A DNA stretch of 64,000 nucleotides, from contig JAHNUO010000007.1 in the NCBI GenBank assembly GCA_019787685.1, forward strand, positions 434,001-498,000. The letters run 5' to 3'. This document shows, one piece after another, positions 46,194 to 56,101 of the stretch; position 1 is the stretch's first letter, and each line of letters starts with the position of its first letter. Under the pieces are notes generated by a model. That model saw nothing but the letters and a program-made list of their open reading frames with translations, had not been told where the DNA came from and ran no database searches. Made by a program: the position numbers and the translations under genes. This DNA is from Chiua virens (Eukaryota > Basidiomycota > Agaricomycetes > Boletales > Boletaceae).

Positions 46194-46980
46194 ATACCCG
46201 TGCCCCAGATACCCGCGGGTACGTCGAACTAAACCTCACTTAACTGATGGAGACACGGCAGCGCAACGTCGCGTTGTCGTGTGTCACTGGCGGGTTGACA
46301 CGGACCTGACATGCAAAGGGAGAGACGAGACGGACGTGCCACGACGACGACGCGACTACATGTCGCATCGTCGTCGTGGCACGTCGCGTCGTCGACATCG
46401 TGTATTGTCGTGTCGCTGTGTCGGCCGTCGTCGCCACGAAGGGAGAGGGTGGGGTGTGGTGGGCCCGATGGCCCGATGGGGTGAGGTGCAGGAGGCAGGG
46501 TGCGAGGGAGAGGTGGTGGTGGAGAAGGTGGAGACGACGAGGGTGGTGGCTGGCTGACGAGGGGGCCGCGCCGTCGTCGTCGTCACCATGAAGGGGGGTG
46601 GCACGAGGGGGTTGGCACGAGTGAGAGGGTGAGGGGTGAGGTGAGGCGGTGTAGGAGGCGGTGTTGGGTGAGGTACATCGTCGCGTCGTGTCGCGTCGCC
46701 ATCACGAACCGGCAATGGGGTAGCGCAAAAGGAGAGGACAAGGTGGAGGGTGAGGGAGGGAGTGGCGAGGAAGGAGGGTGAGGTGTAGGAGGGTAGAGAT
46801 GTAGGAGGACGAATGCGACGTGGCACATTGTCGTCTCGTCGCGACGGCTCGACCGGCGGTGAGTTGTATCCAAGGTGAACGTTTGAACGCTCACCATCTG
46901 AGCACCGCGGGTACGGGTACGGGTACGGGTGTCGAACATGGCGGGTCACCCGTACCCGGCTGATACCCGTACCCGTGCAG
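46194..46980. mobile_element. GC-rich low-complexity element bounded by CCCGTA-type repeats
   Basis: The left boundary carries GATACCCGTGCCCC and ATACCCGCGGGTACGTCGAAC. The right boundary carries CGCGGGTACGGGTACGGGTA, TGTCGAACATGGCGGG and GATACCCGTACCCGTGC. Repeated units like these at both ends suggest subterminal repeats of a non-autonomous DNA transposon, hAT-like elements being one candidate. The interior is strongly strand-biased (GAGG/GGTG purine-rich blocks and CGTCGT runs) and codes for nothing credible. No exact terminal inverted repeat or target duplication was confirmed. Confidence 0.4.
46335..46383. repeat. Perfectly centred hairpin, 22-bp arms with one mismatch, 5-nt loop
   Basis: The left arm starts CGTGCCACGACGACGACG and ends CGAC at 46356; the right arm is its reverse complement (46362-46383) except for one C/T position. 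The loop is TACAT. The stem is very GC-rich. It sits inside the low-complexity element. Confidence 0.8.
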
Positions 46981-47196
46981 TTGCCTAACTTAAGCTTAGT
47001 AGTACTGATCAGGACTGGTCTGAGACCAAGCTCCAACTTGAAGAACAAAGCACTCCTAGTAACGTCAACCAGTGTGTAATTTTATTGCCACGCACAAGAT
47101 GGACGTTCTTATAAAACCCATCAGTCTGCCAGTGAGCAGAGTAACTGGCCAAGCCTTCCTATCTGTCGCTCTTCCAGTTTCAAATCCACCAAGACC

Positions 47197-48973
47197 ATGT
47201 CCTCTGCCCTACAGCCTGCCCTTCTGGCCTTTCAGCAGAATAACTATGCATCTCGTACGTTGTCCGCACTCATGGTAATCAGTCTCACAGGCTTCTCGCA
47301 GTCGCTATCCTCATTGCCGTCGCATATGATTACGGTGCGTCATGAGCTCTGTTCAATAAAGCACAAGCTCAGGGTGTCTTCAGTCCTTGTCTTTCCGAAA
47401 GAAGTACAATCCAGACTCATCATTATCATCCGCTCACCTAATTGATATCAATAAAGGTAGAATACATTTGGGTGAGTGTACAGTCATTAGAGCTAGAACA
47501 TTCGTGATAAGACCGTAGAGCAAACCGTGGACCCAGGTGTCAACACTGTTCATTTTGGTGCGTGCCATTGAATCACGAGACCATTAGCACATCCTATGAC
47601 AAGACTACTTCAGGTTCGTTATTGTGGCCTGTATAATCTGACGTGAGTAATGTCTGTTGTAACGCATATAATGAATTCTGACTTCGAATGCGTCAGGATC
47701 AACACCCTCGTCATACCCAGTCCTGCAAAGGTATACTTTCTCAGACCTCAGAGGCTAATGGATGGGCTGACATAGATTACTATGCACTCATAGGCGTACG
47801 TGGCTTACCTTCATTGTTGCACCTTTGAAATAGGAGTGTCATTTATTCAACAGTTGTGAGTAGTGTTCCCTTGGAATGTTCCTTATATGTTCCATTAACC
47901 GGCATTTCAAGGCCAAATATTGGATGTACTTGAGCCTTGGATATACCTTGTTTTTCTCGCCGCTGCTGATTGTGAGTAGTCATATATTTGCATCTGTTCA
48001 GAAATACAATCTGTGATGCCAATTACAGATGTTATGATCCTGCGTGTATGGGCGATGTACAGCCGATCAGGGCTAATCCTTGGTGCCCTTCGTACCTTGC
48101 TTTCCGTCGAGATCATCTCTGTTGTGGTGGCTGCCATTGCCTACACCAATCCGAAGAATTATCACTGTACGTAGATGCCAGCTTAATAAATGTGCACTCA
48201 ACCAACCAACAACTAGATGTCACTATCCAGCTATTAGGATATTCGTCTTGCCGCCCAAACATTATATCGCCCATTTGGGATGAAGTCACTGGCATTTTGC
48301 AAGTGACATTTGCTGCGGTGTTGTGCATGCTCGCGATCATCCAGTTCGTGAGGCAGTCAATTTCAATGTACGACGCGACAAAGCAGTGGCATTGGCAACT
48401 CAACCAATACATAAGTTTGCTCGTCAAGCAGGGCATTCTCTACTTCATCGTGTATGTCCCTGACGACCTCCTTTCCCTCCCCTTTCCTAAGCCCATTGCA
48501 AATTTCATTCATATTGTTGATGGAGCTAATTGTCACTTCTGTGTTGCAGCATCTTTCTACTGAACTTGGTCACCATACTGGGTAGCACAGGAAGAATTCC
48601 AAGTTCTGGTTGGCAGCCTTTATTGGCTTATATCATTGCGGAGGTGCCTTTGTACACTCTGACCCCTCGATTCATCATAAGCATACGGGAAATGTATGCC
48701 CATGATGTTCAAGGCAGATGTGGGGGTGGGATCGACACTGGTTTTGGCTTACCCACCTTATCCACCAGCCACAGTGGTGCTGTCAGAGACCCAGTTGTCT
48801 TTACGGCTAGAGCGCAAAGCGAGGCTGCGGACAACGTTGACGTGATCGACAGGCAAAACGAGGAGACAGAAAATGTTGAAGTGGACAACGGGCAGAACGG
48901 GGGCAGAGGGGGCAGAGGGGACATCGAGCAAGTCCCAAGGGAGGCTGGTGCACTTACTAGTCAACGAGAATAA
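47197..48973 (+). CDS. DUF6533-domain multipass membrane protein, copy E
   Basis: Starts at ATG 47197 (MSSALQPALLAFQQNNYAS). Exons give LAILIAVAYDYG, VLVFPKEVEYIW, and KPWTQVSTLFILVRYCGLYN. Next comes INTLVIPSPAK: here the exon-intron-exon unit of other copies (ALWGTSFIPGPAK) is replaced by one shorter exon, an in-frame loss of the GTSF segment with its intron. Then VAYLHCCTFEIGVSFIQQL, QILDVLEPWIYLVFLAAADC, VMILRVWAMYSRSGLILGAL and SVEIISVVVAAIAYTNPKNY. TGILQVTFAAVLCMLAIIQF, KQWHWQLNQYISLLVKQGIL, PLYTLTPRFIISIREMYAHD and a Gly/Glu-rich acidic tail end with the TAA at 48971-48973. All joints are in frame. The TATA motif at 47105 is the best-conserved of the family. Confidence 0.78.
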
Positions 48974-49289
48974 ATTCTTGGGAGATGTTTTCCATTCTGT
49001 ATGCCAGTCCTCGAAATGTAGAAATGTTTCTTTGGCATGTTACCCTTAAATATATTTGGCCGGCTAGTGACCCTCCTTTGAAATGAAACCTTCGTTTATT
49101 ACGGGGATTGAAGACAGCATTATCAGTAACTTTCTCGTACAGTGAGTCACCCCCTTCGTTTTGCTCTCCTTCAACGTGTCCAAGTGGGAGATGCTAAGAA
49201 GTTTCCAGAACCATTGAATCATGTTACAGATGCCTGCCAGTGATTGAAGGGACGGAGGGTGATGGCACACTCACTAACATAAACTTGCT
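48974..49289. other. 3' flank of copy E
   Basis: The first 100 bases contain a diverged form of the conserved 3'-flank element (TGCCAGTCCTCGAAATG near 49001). Nothing else was recognised. Confidence 0.4.
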
Positions 49290-49395
49290 CCTACCATGAA
49301 GCAGTGGCATTGGCAATTTCTCGGTTGATCCACGAATTTCCTTGTCAAGCAGGGTAATCTGTACTTCTTTGTGTATGTCCCTGTCTACTCCCTTT
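49290..49395 (+). pseudogene. Isolated exon relic of a DUF6533 gene
   Basis: About 100 bases contain AAGCAGTGGCATTGGCAATT, then CTTGTCAAGCAGGGTAATCT, GTACTTCTTTGTGTATGTCC. They correspond to the exon encoding KQWHWQLNRYI..LVKQGILYFFVYV in the complete copies, including the donor at its end. A stop and a shift interrupt the frame (KQWHWQFLG then TGA). No other exon is present nearby, so this is the remnant of a seventh copy. Confidence 0.7.
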
Positions 49396-49892
49396 CCTTT
49401 CCCTTCCCTTTCTCTCTACCATCAAGAAGAATAAAGGTCATGGATGCAGCAGGGCCCGGCGCCCAGTGGACTCAGGCTGTGGAACATCGACGATAGGACT
49501 AACTTGAAACAATAGCTGTCGACATTGTATGTATACGTATACTGTAGTAATTTTTCTTGGCGAATACTAACACATGGTCACAAGCAGGTGTTAAAGGCTT
49601 TGAAGCGACAACGCTGCTCGTCAGTTTAGGAAGTGTTACGGTGCATGTCGCCGTAAAAACCCAAAAGTGTGAGAAACAGGTGAATTCTCGACAAACTTCT
49701 CGACACCGTATCAGCACGGTGATACGGCAGCAGCCATCGGTTATCTTCCGGTCTAATCCCTTAATGTGGTGCTGGTGATGTTAGCTGTGTTATCGTCACC
49801 CACAGGATTTCGATTTGAACCCTCTTATAAACCCCATTAACCCAACTAGAATCACTGCTCGACCCTTCTTCCTATCAGTCGCCCTTCTGACT
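49396..49892. other. Promoter region of DUF6533 copy F
   Basis: CTCTTATAAACCCC at 49822-49835 lies about 65 bases before the ATG of copy F and matches the family core promoter. The sequence before it (49440-49800) holds no recognisable gene. Confidence 0.5.
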
Positions 49893-51738
49893 ATGTCTGC
49901 TGCGCTACAGCCTGCCCTCTTGGCCCTTCAGCAGAATAACTATTCATCTCGTACGTATGTCCGCACTCATGGTAATCAGTCTCATAAACTTCTCGCAGTC
50001 GCTATGGTCATTGCCGTCGTATATGATTACTGTAAGCCATAATCTCTGTTTCAATACTGGTATAAACTACAAATTTAATTCGTCTTCTCAGTCCTTGTTT
50101 TTTCGAAAGAAGTACAATCCAAACATCATTGTCGTGCATGGAACGGCTTACCTGATTGATATCAACAAAGGTAGAATACATTTGGGTCAGTGTACAGCCA
50201 ATTTCGAGGTTCAATCATTCGTGACGTGACTGTAGAACAAACCGTGGACCCATGTGTCAACTCTTTATGTTCTGGTGTGTGCCATTGAAATAACGAGACC
50301 ACTAGCTTGTTCTATGACAAGACTACCCCAGGTTCGCTATTGTGGCCTATTTAATCTGGGGTGAGTTTATGACTGTTGTAAGTTGTAACGCACATAGTGA
50401 ATGCTGATTCCGAAATCCCGAATGTTCATCAGGATCGCCGCACTCTGTAAGTTCAAAATACTGTGTATAGATTTGATTTGAGTTTGACTCCAATGAAAGG
50501 GGGAACTACTTTCATCCCTGGTCCCGCAAAGGTATATCCTATATCTCCTCAGATCTCACTCGCAGTGGCTAATGGATGAACTAACATGAATGACTGTGCA
50601 ACCATAGACGTAAGTCTTTGGCTTGCTTCCATTGTTGCACGTTTGAAGCACGAGTGACATTTATTCAACAGTTGTGAGCCCTCACTTCGAGTTTTTCTCA
50701 TTCACTGACTCGCAAGTCAAGGCGAAATACTGAATGACCTTCGGGATTGGACATACCTTGTTTTTATCGGCGCGGCTGATTGTGAGTAGTCATGTGCATC
50801 GGATTAGAAAATGCAATCTATGATGCCGATTATAGTCGTTATGGTCCTGCGCTTATGGGCAATGTACAATCGATCAAGGCTAATCCTTAGCACCCTTCTT
50901 ACCTTGTTTTCTGTCGAGATTATATCAGTTGTGGTAGCTAACGCTGCTTACAGCGATCGTCATTGTATGTAGATGCCAGCTTCATAAATGTGCGTTCAGC
51001 TGATCAATCGCCAGATTCGACCATCCAGCTATTGGGATATTCATATTGCGATGTGCAGGGTGGATCGCACATTTGGGACATAGTTGGCTGCGTGTTGCAA
51101 GTGACATTTGCTACGTTGTTGTGCATGCTCGCGATTATCCAGTTCGTGAGGCAGTCAATTTCAACGTACAACGTGACAAAGCAGTGGCATTGGCAACTCA
51201 ACCGATACATAAACGTGTTCGTCAAGCAGGGTATTCTCTACTTCTTCGCGTATGTTCCTCTCCACTTCCATTCCCTCCCCTTTATCTCTGTTGTCAGCTC
51301 CAGCGCTCACTACAAAGTTATTCAATTTATCTGTGGCGCTAACTGTGACTTGCTTGTTGCAGGATTTTTTTATTGAACCTTATCAACATACTGGCTAGCA
51401 CAGGAAATCTTCCAGTCTCCGGTTGGCAGTCTAATATATTACTCGGTCTCGTGCAACAAGTGCCCGCATACACTATGGTCCCTCGGTTTATCATATCCTT
51501 GCGGGAGATGTACGCGAATGACGTTCAAGTCAGACGGGGGGATGGGATCGACGCTGGGTTTGGCTTGACCACCCTATTCAGCCATGGTGATACTGTCAAA
51601 GAGTTAATTGTGTTCGCTGCCGGAGCGCAAAGCGAGGTCTTGGATAATGTGGATGGGCGAAATGATGAAGCAGCCGATGAGCAGAACGAAGGCAGAGGGG
51701 ACGTCGAGGAGGTGTCAAGGTTGGCCAGGCCCATTTAG
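49893..51738 (+). CDS. DUF6533-domain multipass membrane protein, copy F
   Basis: Starts at ATG 49893 (MSAALQPALLALQQNNYSS). Exons follow the complete plan: LAMVIAVVYDY, VLVFSKEVEYIW, RYCGLFNLG, IAALWGTTFIPGPAK, SLACFHCCTFEARVTFIQQL and EILNDLRDWTYLVFIGAADC. Then RLWAMYNRSRLILSTLLTLF, SVEIISVVVANAAYSDRH, CVLQVTFATLLCMLAIIQFV, KQWHWQLNRYINVFVKQGIL, the last exon LNILASTGNLPVSGWQS, PAYTMVPRFIISLREMYAND, and a tail with Asp/Glu/Asn ending LARPI, TAG at 51736-51738. One position deserves checking: the triplet string GACGTGACTGTAGAACAAAC before KPWT has to be spliced as intron end. It is convergent with the J-protein pseudogene, mirroring the B arrangement. Confidence 0.75.
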
Positions 51739-52110
51739 TCAGTGAAGGTAGATGTCCTTTGTATTTTCGTGGCGGGTGATATTTGCCATATGCCAGTGCT
51801 CGAAAGTGATTGTATAAATATTCATAGGAAACGTTACTCGATCTCCAACATATTCGGTTGGCTGTTGGATAGCACGGATTCGACCCTCGGAATCTCGGAT
51901 GAGACAACTCACACACAGTGGAACCCGTTGAGTGGAACAGGGATCTTGCCATCGAGGAACTGACATCGCCGACATTAGCATGAGAAGAATATCGATTGAA
52001 TGCAATACTAATATCCCAATGATTATTCGGTGCATAAAAATGATATATCACATTCATCCAGAGCGGATTTAAAAGTCATCGTGACATCCCACCAGATATC
52101 CCATGATCGA
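51739..52110 (-). repeat. Conserved spacer and 3'-flank element downstream of copy F
   Basis: Read on the minus strand, this segment is homologous to 8100-8640. It includes CTCTGGATGAATGTGATATA, CACCGAATAATCATTG, CGATGGCAAGATCCCTGTTC and the conserved CAATCACTTTCGAGCACTGG. A minus-strand frame (RDSEGRIRAIQQPTEYVGDR) is open for about 100 codons but is not conserved as protein in the other copies. Confidence 0.5.
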
Positions 52111-53025
52111 ATAGGCATCTCCCCTCGATTCCACATCTAATATCTCGCGTTCCAGTCGTGCTAGTTCGGCCTCACGTAGCCGAGGAAGCAAAATAGATTC
52201 AAAACCATCATGTTGCTGGATTCAGTCCGGCTAGTCAAAGAAAACTCCATGAGCACCGGGATTATTTGCGAGGAAGAAACCCGCAAAGGTAGAAAATTTA
52301 ATGGACCTGTTTGGCTGTCTCTTCGCTGATTTGCATCAGGTGTTGTGGGGCGCGACCGAGCTCTCCTTGCCTGGCCCAGCCAACTTGGCTCTGACTAAGC
52401 CACCCACCCACGACACTTATCTCCCTTATGCATTGAGTGTAGGACCACTGGAAAATCACCGGGACATATTTGAGCAAAAGGAGTAGCGACACTTGTTACT
52501 TTCTCTCCTTCACCTTGTGCCTATTGTCCGCGCCCAATTTCTGGTTTTGGGGGTTTGATTGATGACACGATTGCACCGTTGTCCACTTCTTTGAGTGTTT
52601 CAATGAGAAGCCAGCGCGGAAGCCTCGCCGAGCGATGGGAATGTCGAAAACATAAACTCGACGCGGATAGTGGTGTCGTGTGGACCCATCGGCAATGGCG
52701 CCTATTTGCCTGGTCGAACGAAGGGAGAGAATAACGTCCCGGAAGGGATCGGAACGGCATCCTCTCCTTCCATTCGCGTTTCCTTGGCCTTTGTTGTCGC
52801 CTGCTCTGCCAGCTCAGCTGTCTTTCCTGCCGCAAATTCTTAAACGCCAGCTCACGCTCGAGGCTCGAGTTCCATCACGAGGGTTCTCGCGGCAACTGGT
52901 TGAGCGTCCAATGCAGGACATCGGAGAGAACCGAGTAACAGCATTGATGCCAATATGAGCGCATGAAACTTTTGGACTGGGTGTCATGAGTTTCGGTGAG
53001 CCAGGTGATCTCCAGCGAGCATGTC
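52111..53025 (-). pseudogene. DNAJC17-like pseudogene, inverted relative to the intact gene
   Basis: Minus-strand homology to the J-protein gene runs from its second intron (CCTGGCTCACC...CCCAGTCCAAAAGTTTCAT) through coiled-coil and RRM parts to the C-terminus (ARLEREILDVES-like). Introns are retained, including CTACCTTTGCGGGTTTCTTC, so the copy arose at the DNA level. Multiple frame changes, a large internal loss around the RRM/linker junction and loss of the terminal stop make it non-functional. The J domain is absent. It lies convergent with DUF6533 copy F. Confidence 0.8.
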
Positions 53026-53842
53026 CGCCACTTAAGTAGTACCTCCATGAGTTAATTTTGCAAGCGACAGTGAAAAAATGGGGACATTACAACTCATGCG
53101 TCATACGTGCGGTAGGCAGTTCGAACTTCGGTGTTAAACGTTAAGTAGTAGTCACTGGCTTTGTGCGAGGGACTAAGCGATTCGTATTATAAATTCGGGT
53201 TCTGTAGAATGTAGATCCAACTTGTTGAAATGTCAAGCATGTCAAGCTTATGCAATCCTGCGTTTTGGCTAGGTACAGTCCAAGTACTACGCAACTAACC
53301 GCTCTACAACGGACGTTACGCCATGGTCGACAGCCATCCGAGCGACCCCTCCGAGGTTAAAGGCAAACGCGAGCGCTAACGTTATAAACCGAAAGACTGG
53401 ACTTGGATCTGGACTTGTGCGTCGTGTGGTGTCACTGGTGTCAACTTTGATATCGCCAACTTGAAAACCCTTGGCAGTAGTCTACCGCTGGAAGTCTCTT
53501 CGACACAAGTCACTCGGTGACGTGGCATCGCTTTCGAAGACCCTGAGCGCTGACACACTGATGGCGAATCAGTGGACCTGCTCGTTCATGGAGGCCCAAT
53601 GGTCATGGCGATGTCATCAAGTGAACAATTTACAGCAATTTATCACGAACCTGAAGTCCTGAATGTGTTTCGACGGAATGACACTGGCACACAGTGTAGA
53701 GACTGTGTAGGGGATATACCGGTAAGCAACGACCAGCGTAGCCGTAATTATGACCCGAACAATTTCCATGTGACAGCATCAACATTGACGGGTCTTAATA
53801 AATGTGAATCTCTTTTTCCTCGGATCGCAAAATATATACCCC
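53026..53842. other. Intergenic stretch upstream of GH47 gene 1
   Basis: About 800 bases. A frame from 53322 reads MVDSHPSDPSEVKGKRER, then a stop, then RYKPKDWTWIWTCASCGVTG with NFDIANLKTLGSS. It looks protein-like, possibly a zinc-ribbon relic, but stops interrupt it and no family was recognised. No clear TATA box at a normal distance from the GH47 start was seen. Confidence 0.35.
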
Positions 53843-56101
53843 ATGTTCTGTCGCTCTCTTGTCCTTTCATTCCTTGCTCTATCTGTGCACAGTAAGCCAG
53901 TACAACTGGCGAACTTGCAACTCCCATCAACTGCTGCTGCTAACAAGCAGGCTGTGGTGGACCTTTTCTCCAAGTCGTATGCGGCATATCGGTTAGCGTC
54001 CGTTCAACTGTGACTTTCGTTGGTTCTAATATTGTTCCAGGCAATACGCGTGGGGTCATGATGATTTGCTCCCAATCTCCGAGTCGTATTCTGATGGTAG
54101 GAATGGGTGGGGGTCGACCATGGTGGATGCCTTGGATACCATGGTTCGCATCTCCTTCGAGGTATGGCGGTTTAGGTGAACTCACGTGTTTCCATCCCTG
54201 TAGTGGATGATGGGTTTCCATGACTGGTTCGAAGAAGCGGTTGAGCACATCGCAACAGTCGACTTCAACGTCTCGCGGACAGATGATACGGTCAAGTAAG
54301 TAAGTTGCCTACGACCCATGAACGACGTTTTAACACTGTATCCAGTCTGTTTCGAGACGACAATCCGTTACGTCGGAGGATTACTGAGTGCTTATGAGCT
54401 CTCTGGAAAACAATACGACGTGTTGGTCCAGAAAGCAGAGCAACTTGGAGAAGGAATGGCATATGCATGGATCGGGGTGAGCAGTTTTTCAGTGATTGCG
54501 TCTTAATACATAAAATGGATGTGACACGCAGAACAATGTGCTTCCTTATAATGCCGTGAACTTCACCTACCCACAAACCCATCATCGCAACAGTGAGTTT
54601 CAAATGAGGTCTATCCACCAGAGCTACTGACAGACATTCTTCAGACGGGCATTGCCGCAGCAGGAACCGTACGTTCTTCATAAGTATTTCGAGAGTCATC
54701 AGAGGTTAATTCAAAACTTACCTAGCTCGACCTAGAGTGGAGTCGGCTGAGGTGAGCCGAGAGTCCCTCTGTATGCTCCTATCTAAATCAAGGGTTAGCT
54801 TGTACACCAACAATGACACTTACCGTAAGCTTGCTGAGGGGGCGATGGAACACATGATTGACATGGTACTATTCCAAAAAAACGTCCCTGAACACCACTG
54901 GTCCCTAATGATGCTCTGATTCGGTAGCCAACGCCGTTGCCCGGGATGCCTGGACAATTGATTGATCCCGCCACAGGAGATCCAGCCGATTCCTACGTGG
55001 TATGTAACCTACCACGTGGTGGCACTGCACAGATCACTGACTAGACATGTAGACCTGGGGTGGGGGCTCCGACTCATACTTCGAGTATTTGATCAAGTAC
55101 GCTCGTCTAACAAATGCCGACGATAATTATGCAGACGCGTGGTTGGAGGCAGTAGATAGTTCCATGAAGGTACTCTTGGAGGTACGTTTGCGAACTAGGC
55201 TTCGGGATGGTTTCTGACGTCTTTCACTAGACATCGACTATTGATAACTGGGTTTACCTCGCAGATTACGATGATAATAAGCGATCCTTCATGTTGGCTC
55301 ACATCTGGCCTGCTTTGCTGGTGGAAACTGGATTCTTGGTGTGTTCGGAATGATTGCCTTGCAACTGAGTTTATGTCATTATAGGTGGGAAACTCGCAAA
55401 CAACGATACTATCGTCGACATCGGTCTAAAGCTCACTGATGCATGTTGGAACACTTATGCGAGCACAGCGTGAGTTCATCTCGTCTTCAATAAGACGGAC
55501 ACCTGAGACATTTACCTCACAGTACTGGCATCGGACCCGAAGGCTTTGCCTACATTTCCAAGGACGGTAGCTACACCGGCGACTCTGCACCAACGACAGA
55601 CGAAATCCAGTTTTACAGTCAACACGGATTCTATATCACCGAACCAGACTACATCTTGCGTCCTGAGGTCCTTGAGTCCAACTTTTATGCTTGGCGCACG
55701 ACTGGGGATACGAAATATCTCGATAATGCCGCCAGTGCGATCAAGAGTTTCCAAAGGTACCTTCCAGCAACTGTCGCGTATAGCGGGATAGACGATGTGA
55801 ACAATGCCACGTCGACCAAAATCGATGACATGGAAAGTTTCTGGTTCGCAGAGGTGCTCAAGTACCTGTGCGTACTTGTGTTTCTTTGAGTAATTGCCTT
55901 TGACTGAGCTTTCCCTCTCTTTCTCCCGTTGGGACAGGTATCTGACGTTCGACGATCCCAACAACATCTCGCTCGATGACTGTACGTTGGCCCATCCTTG
56001 AGTTGATAGTCGATGCTGATGCCCTCGCAGATGTGTTCAACACCGAATGTCATCCTTTCAAAGCGCCAACAGCTAAGAGTATATATGGGACCGTGGTTTA
56101 G
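53843..56101 (+). CDS. GH47 class I alpha-1,2-mannosidase, gene 1, one frame break
   Basis: Glycoside hydrolase family 47 mannosidase, which trims N-glycans in the secretory pathway or outside the cell. ATG 53843 opens a signal peptide (MFCRSLVLSFLALSVHS), then AVVDLFSKSYAAYR. AWGHDDLLPISESYSDGRNG with WGSTMVDALDTM and WMMGFHDWFEEAVEHIATVD follow. Then LFETTIRYVGGLLSAYELSG, GTLDLEWSRLSLYTNNDTYR, PTPLPGMPGQLIDPATGDPA, TWGGGSDSYFEYLIKYARLT, PEVLESNFYAWRTTGDTKYL, MESFWFAEVLKYLYLTFDDP and VFNTECHPFKAP (TAG at 56099-56101). Catalytic acidic motifs and the C-terminal Thr/His calcium region are present. At 55271-55285, about five bases more than in gene 2 put HVGSHLACFAGGNWILG out of frame with the preceding VYLADYDD. 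It is otherwise intact. Confidence 0.85.

Larger units (their letters stand above)
45839..47196. other. Intergenic region containing a GC-rich low-complexity element
   Basis: No gene. 46194-46980 is a distinct GC-rich segment (described separately). The remainder is the promoter of DUF6533 copy E, with GTTCTTATAAAACCC at 47105-47119 about 85 bases before its ATG. Confidence 0.5.

Noticed and set aside
46335..46440. CRISPR-like or satellite array
   Set aside because: The CGTCGT runs are irregular low-complexity sequence without constant repeat and spacer lengths, and CRISPR arrays are not expected in fungal nuclear DNA.
46910..46980. Telomere or interstitial telomeric repeat
   Set aside because: The unit is GGGTAC rather than the TTAGGG type and occurs only in a few copies flanking an element.
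46356..47048. 230-codon minus-strand open frame
   Set aside because: Lies in low-complexity DNA and consists of Thr/Pro/Arg runs; no conserved domain.
53260..53330. Possible tRNA-like D arm on the minus strand (GTAGAGCGGTTAGT)
   Set aside because: No T arm or acceptor complement at the right distance.
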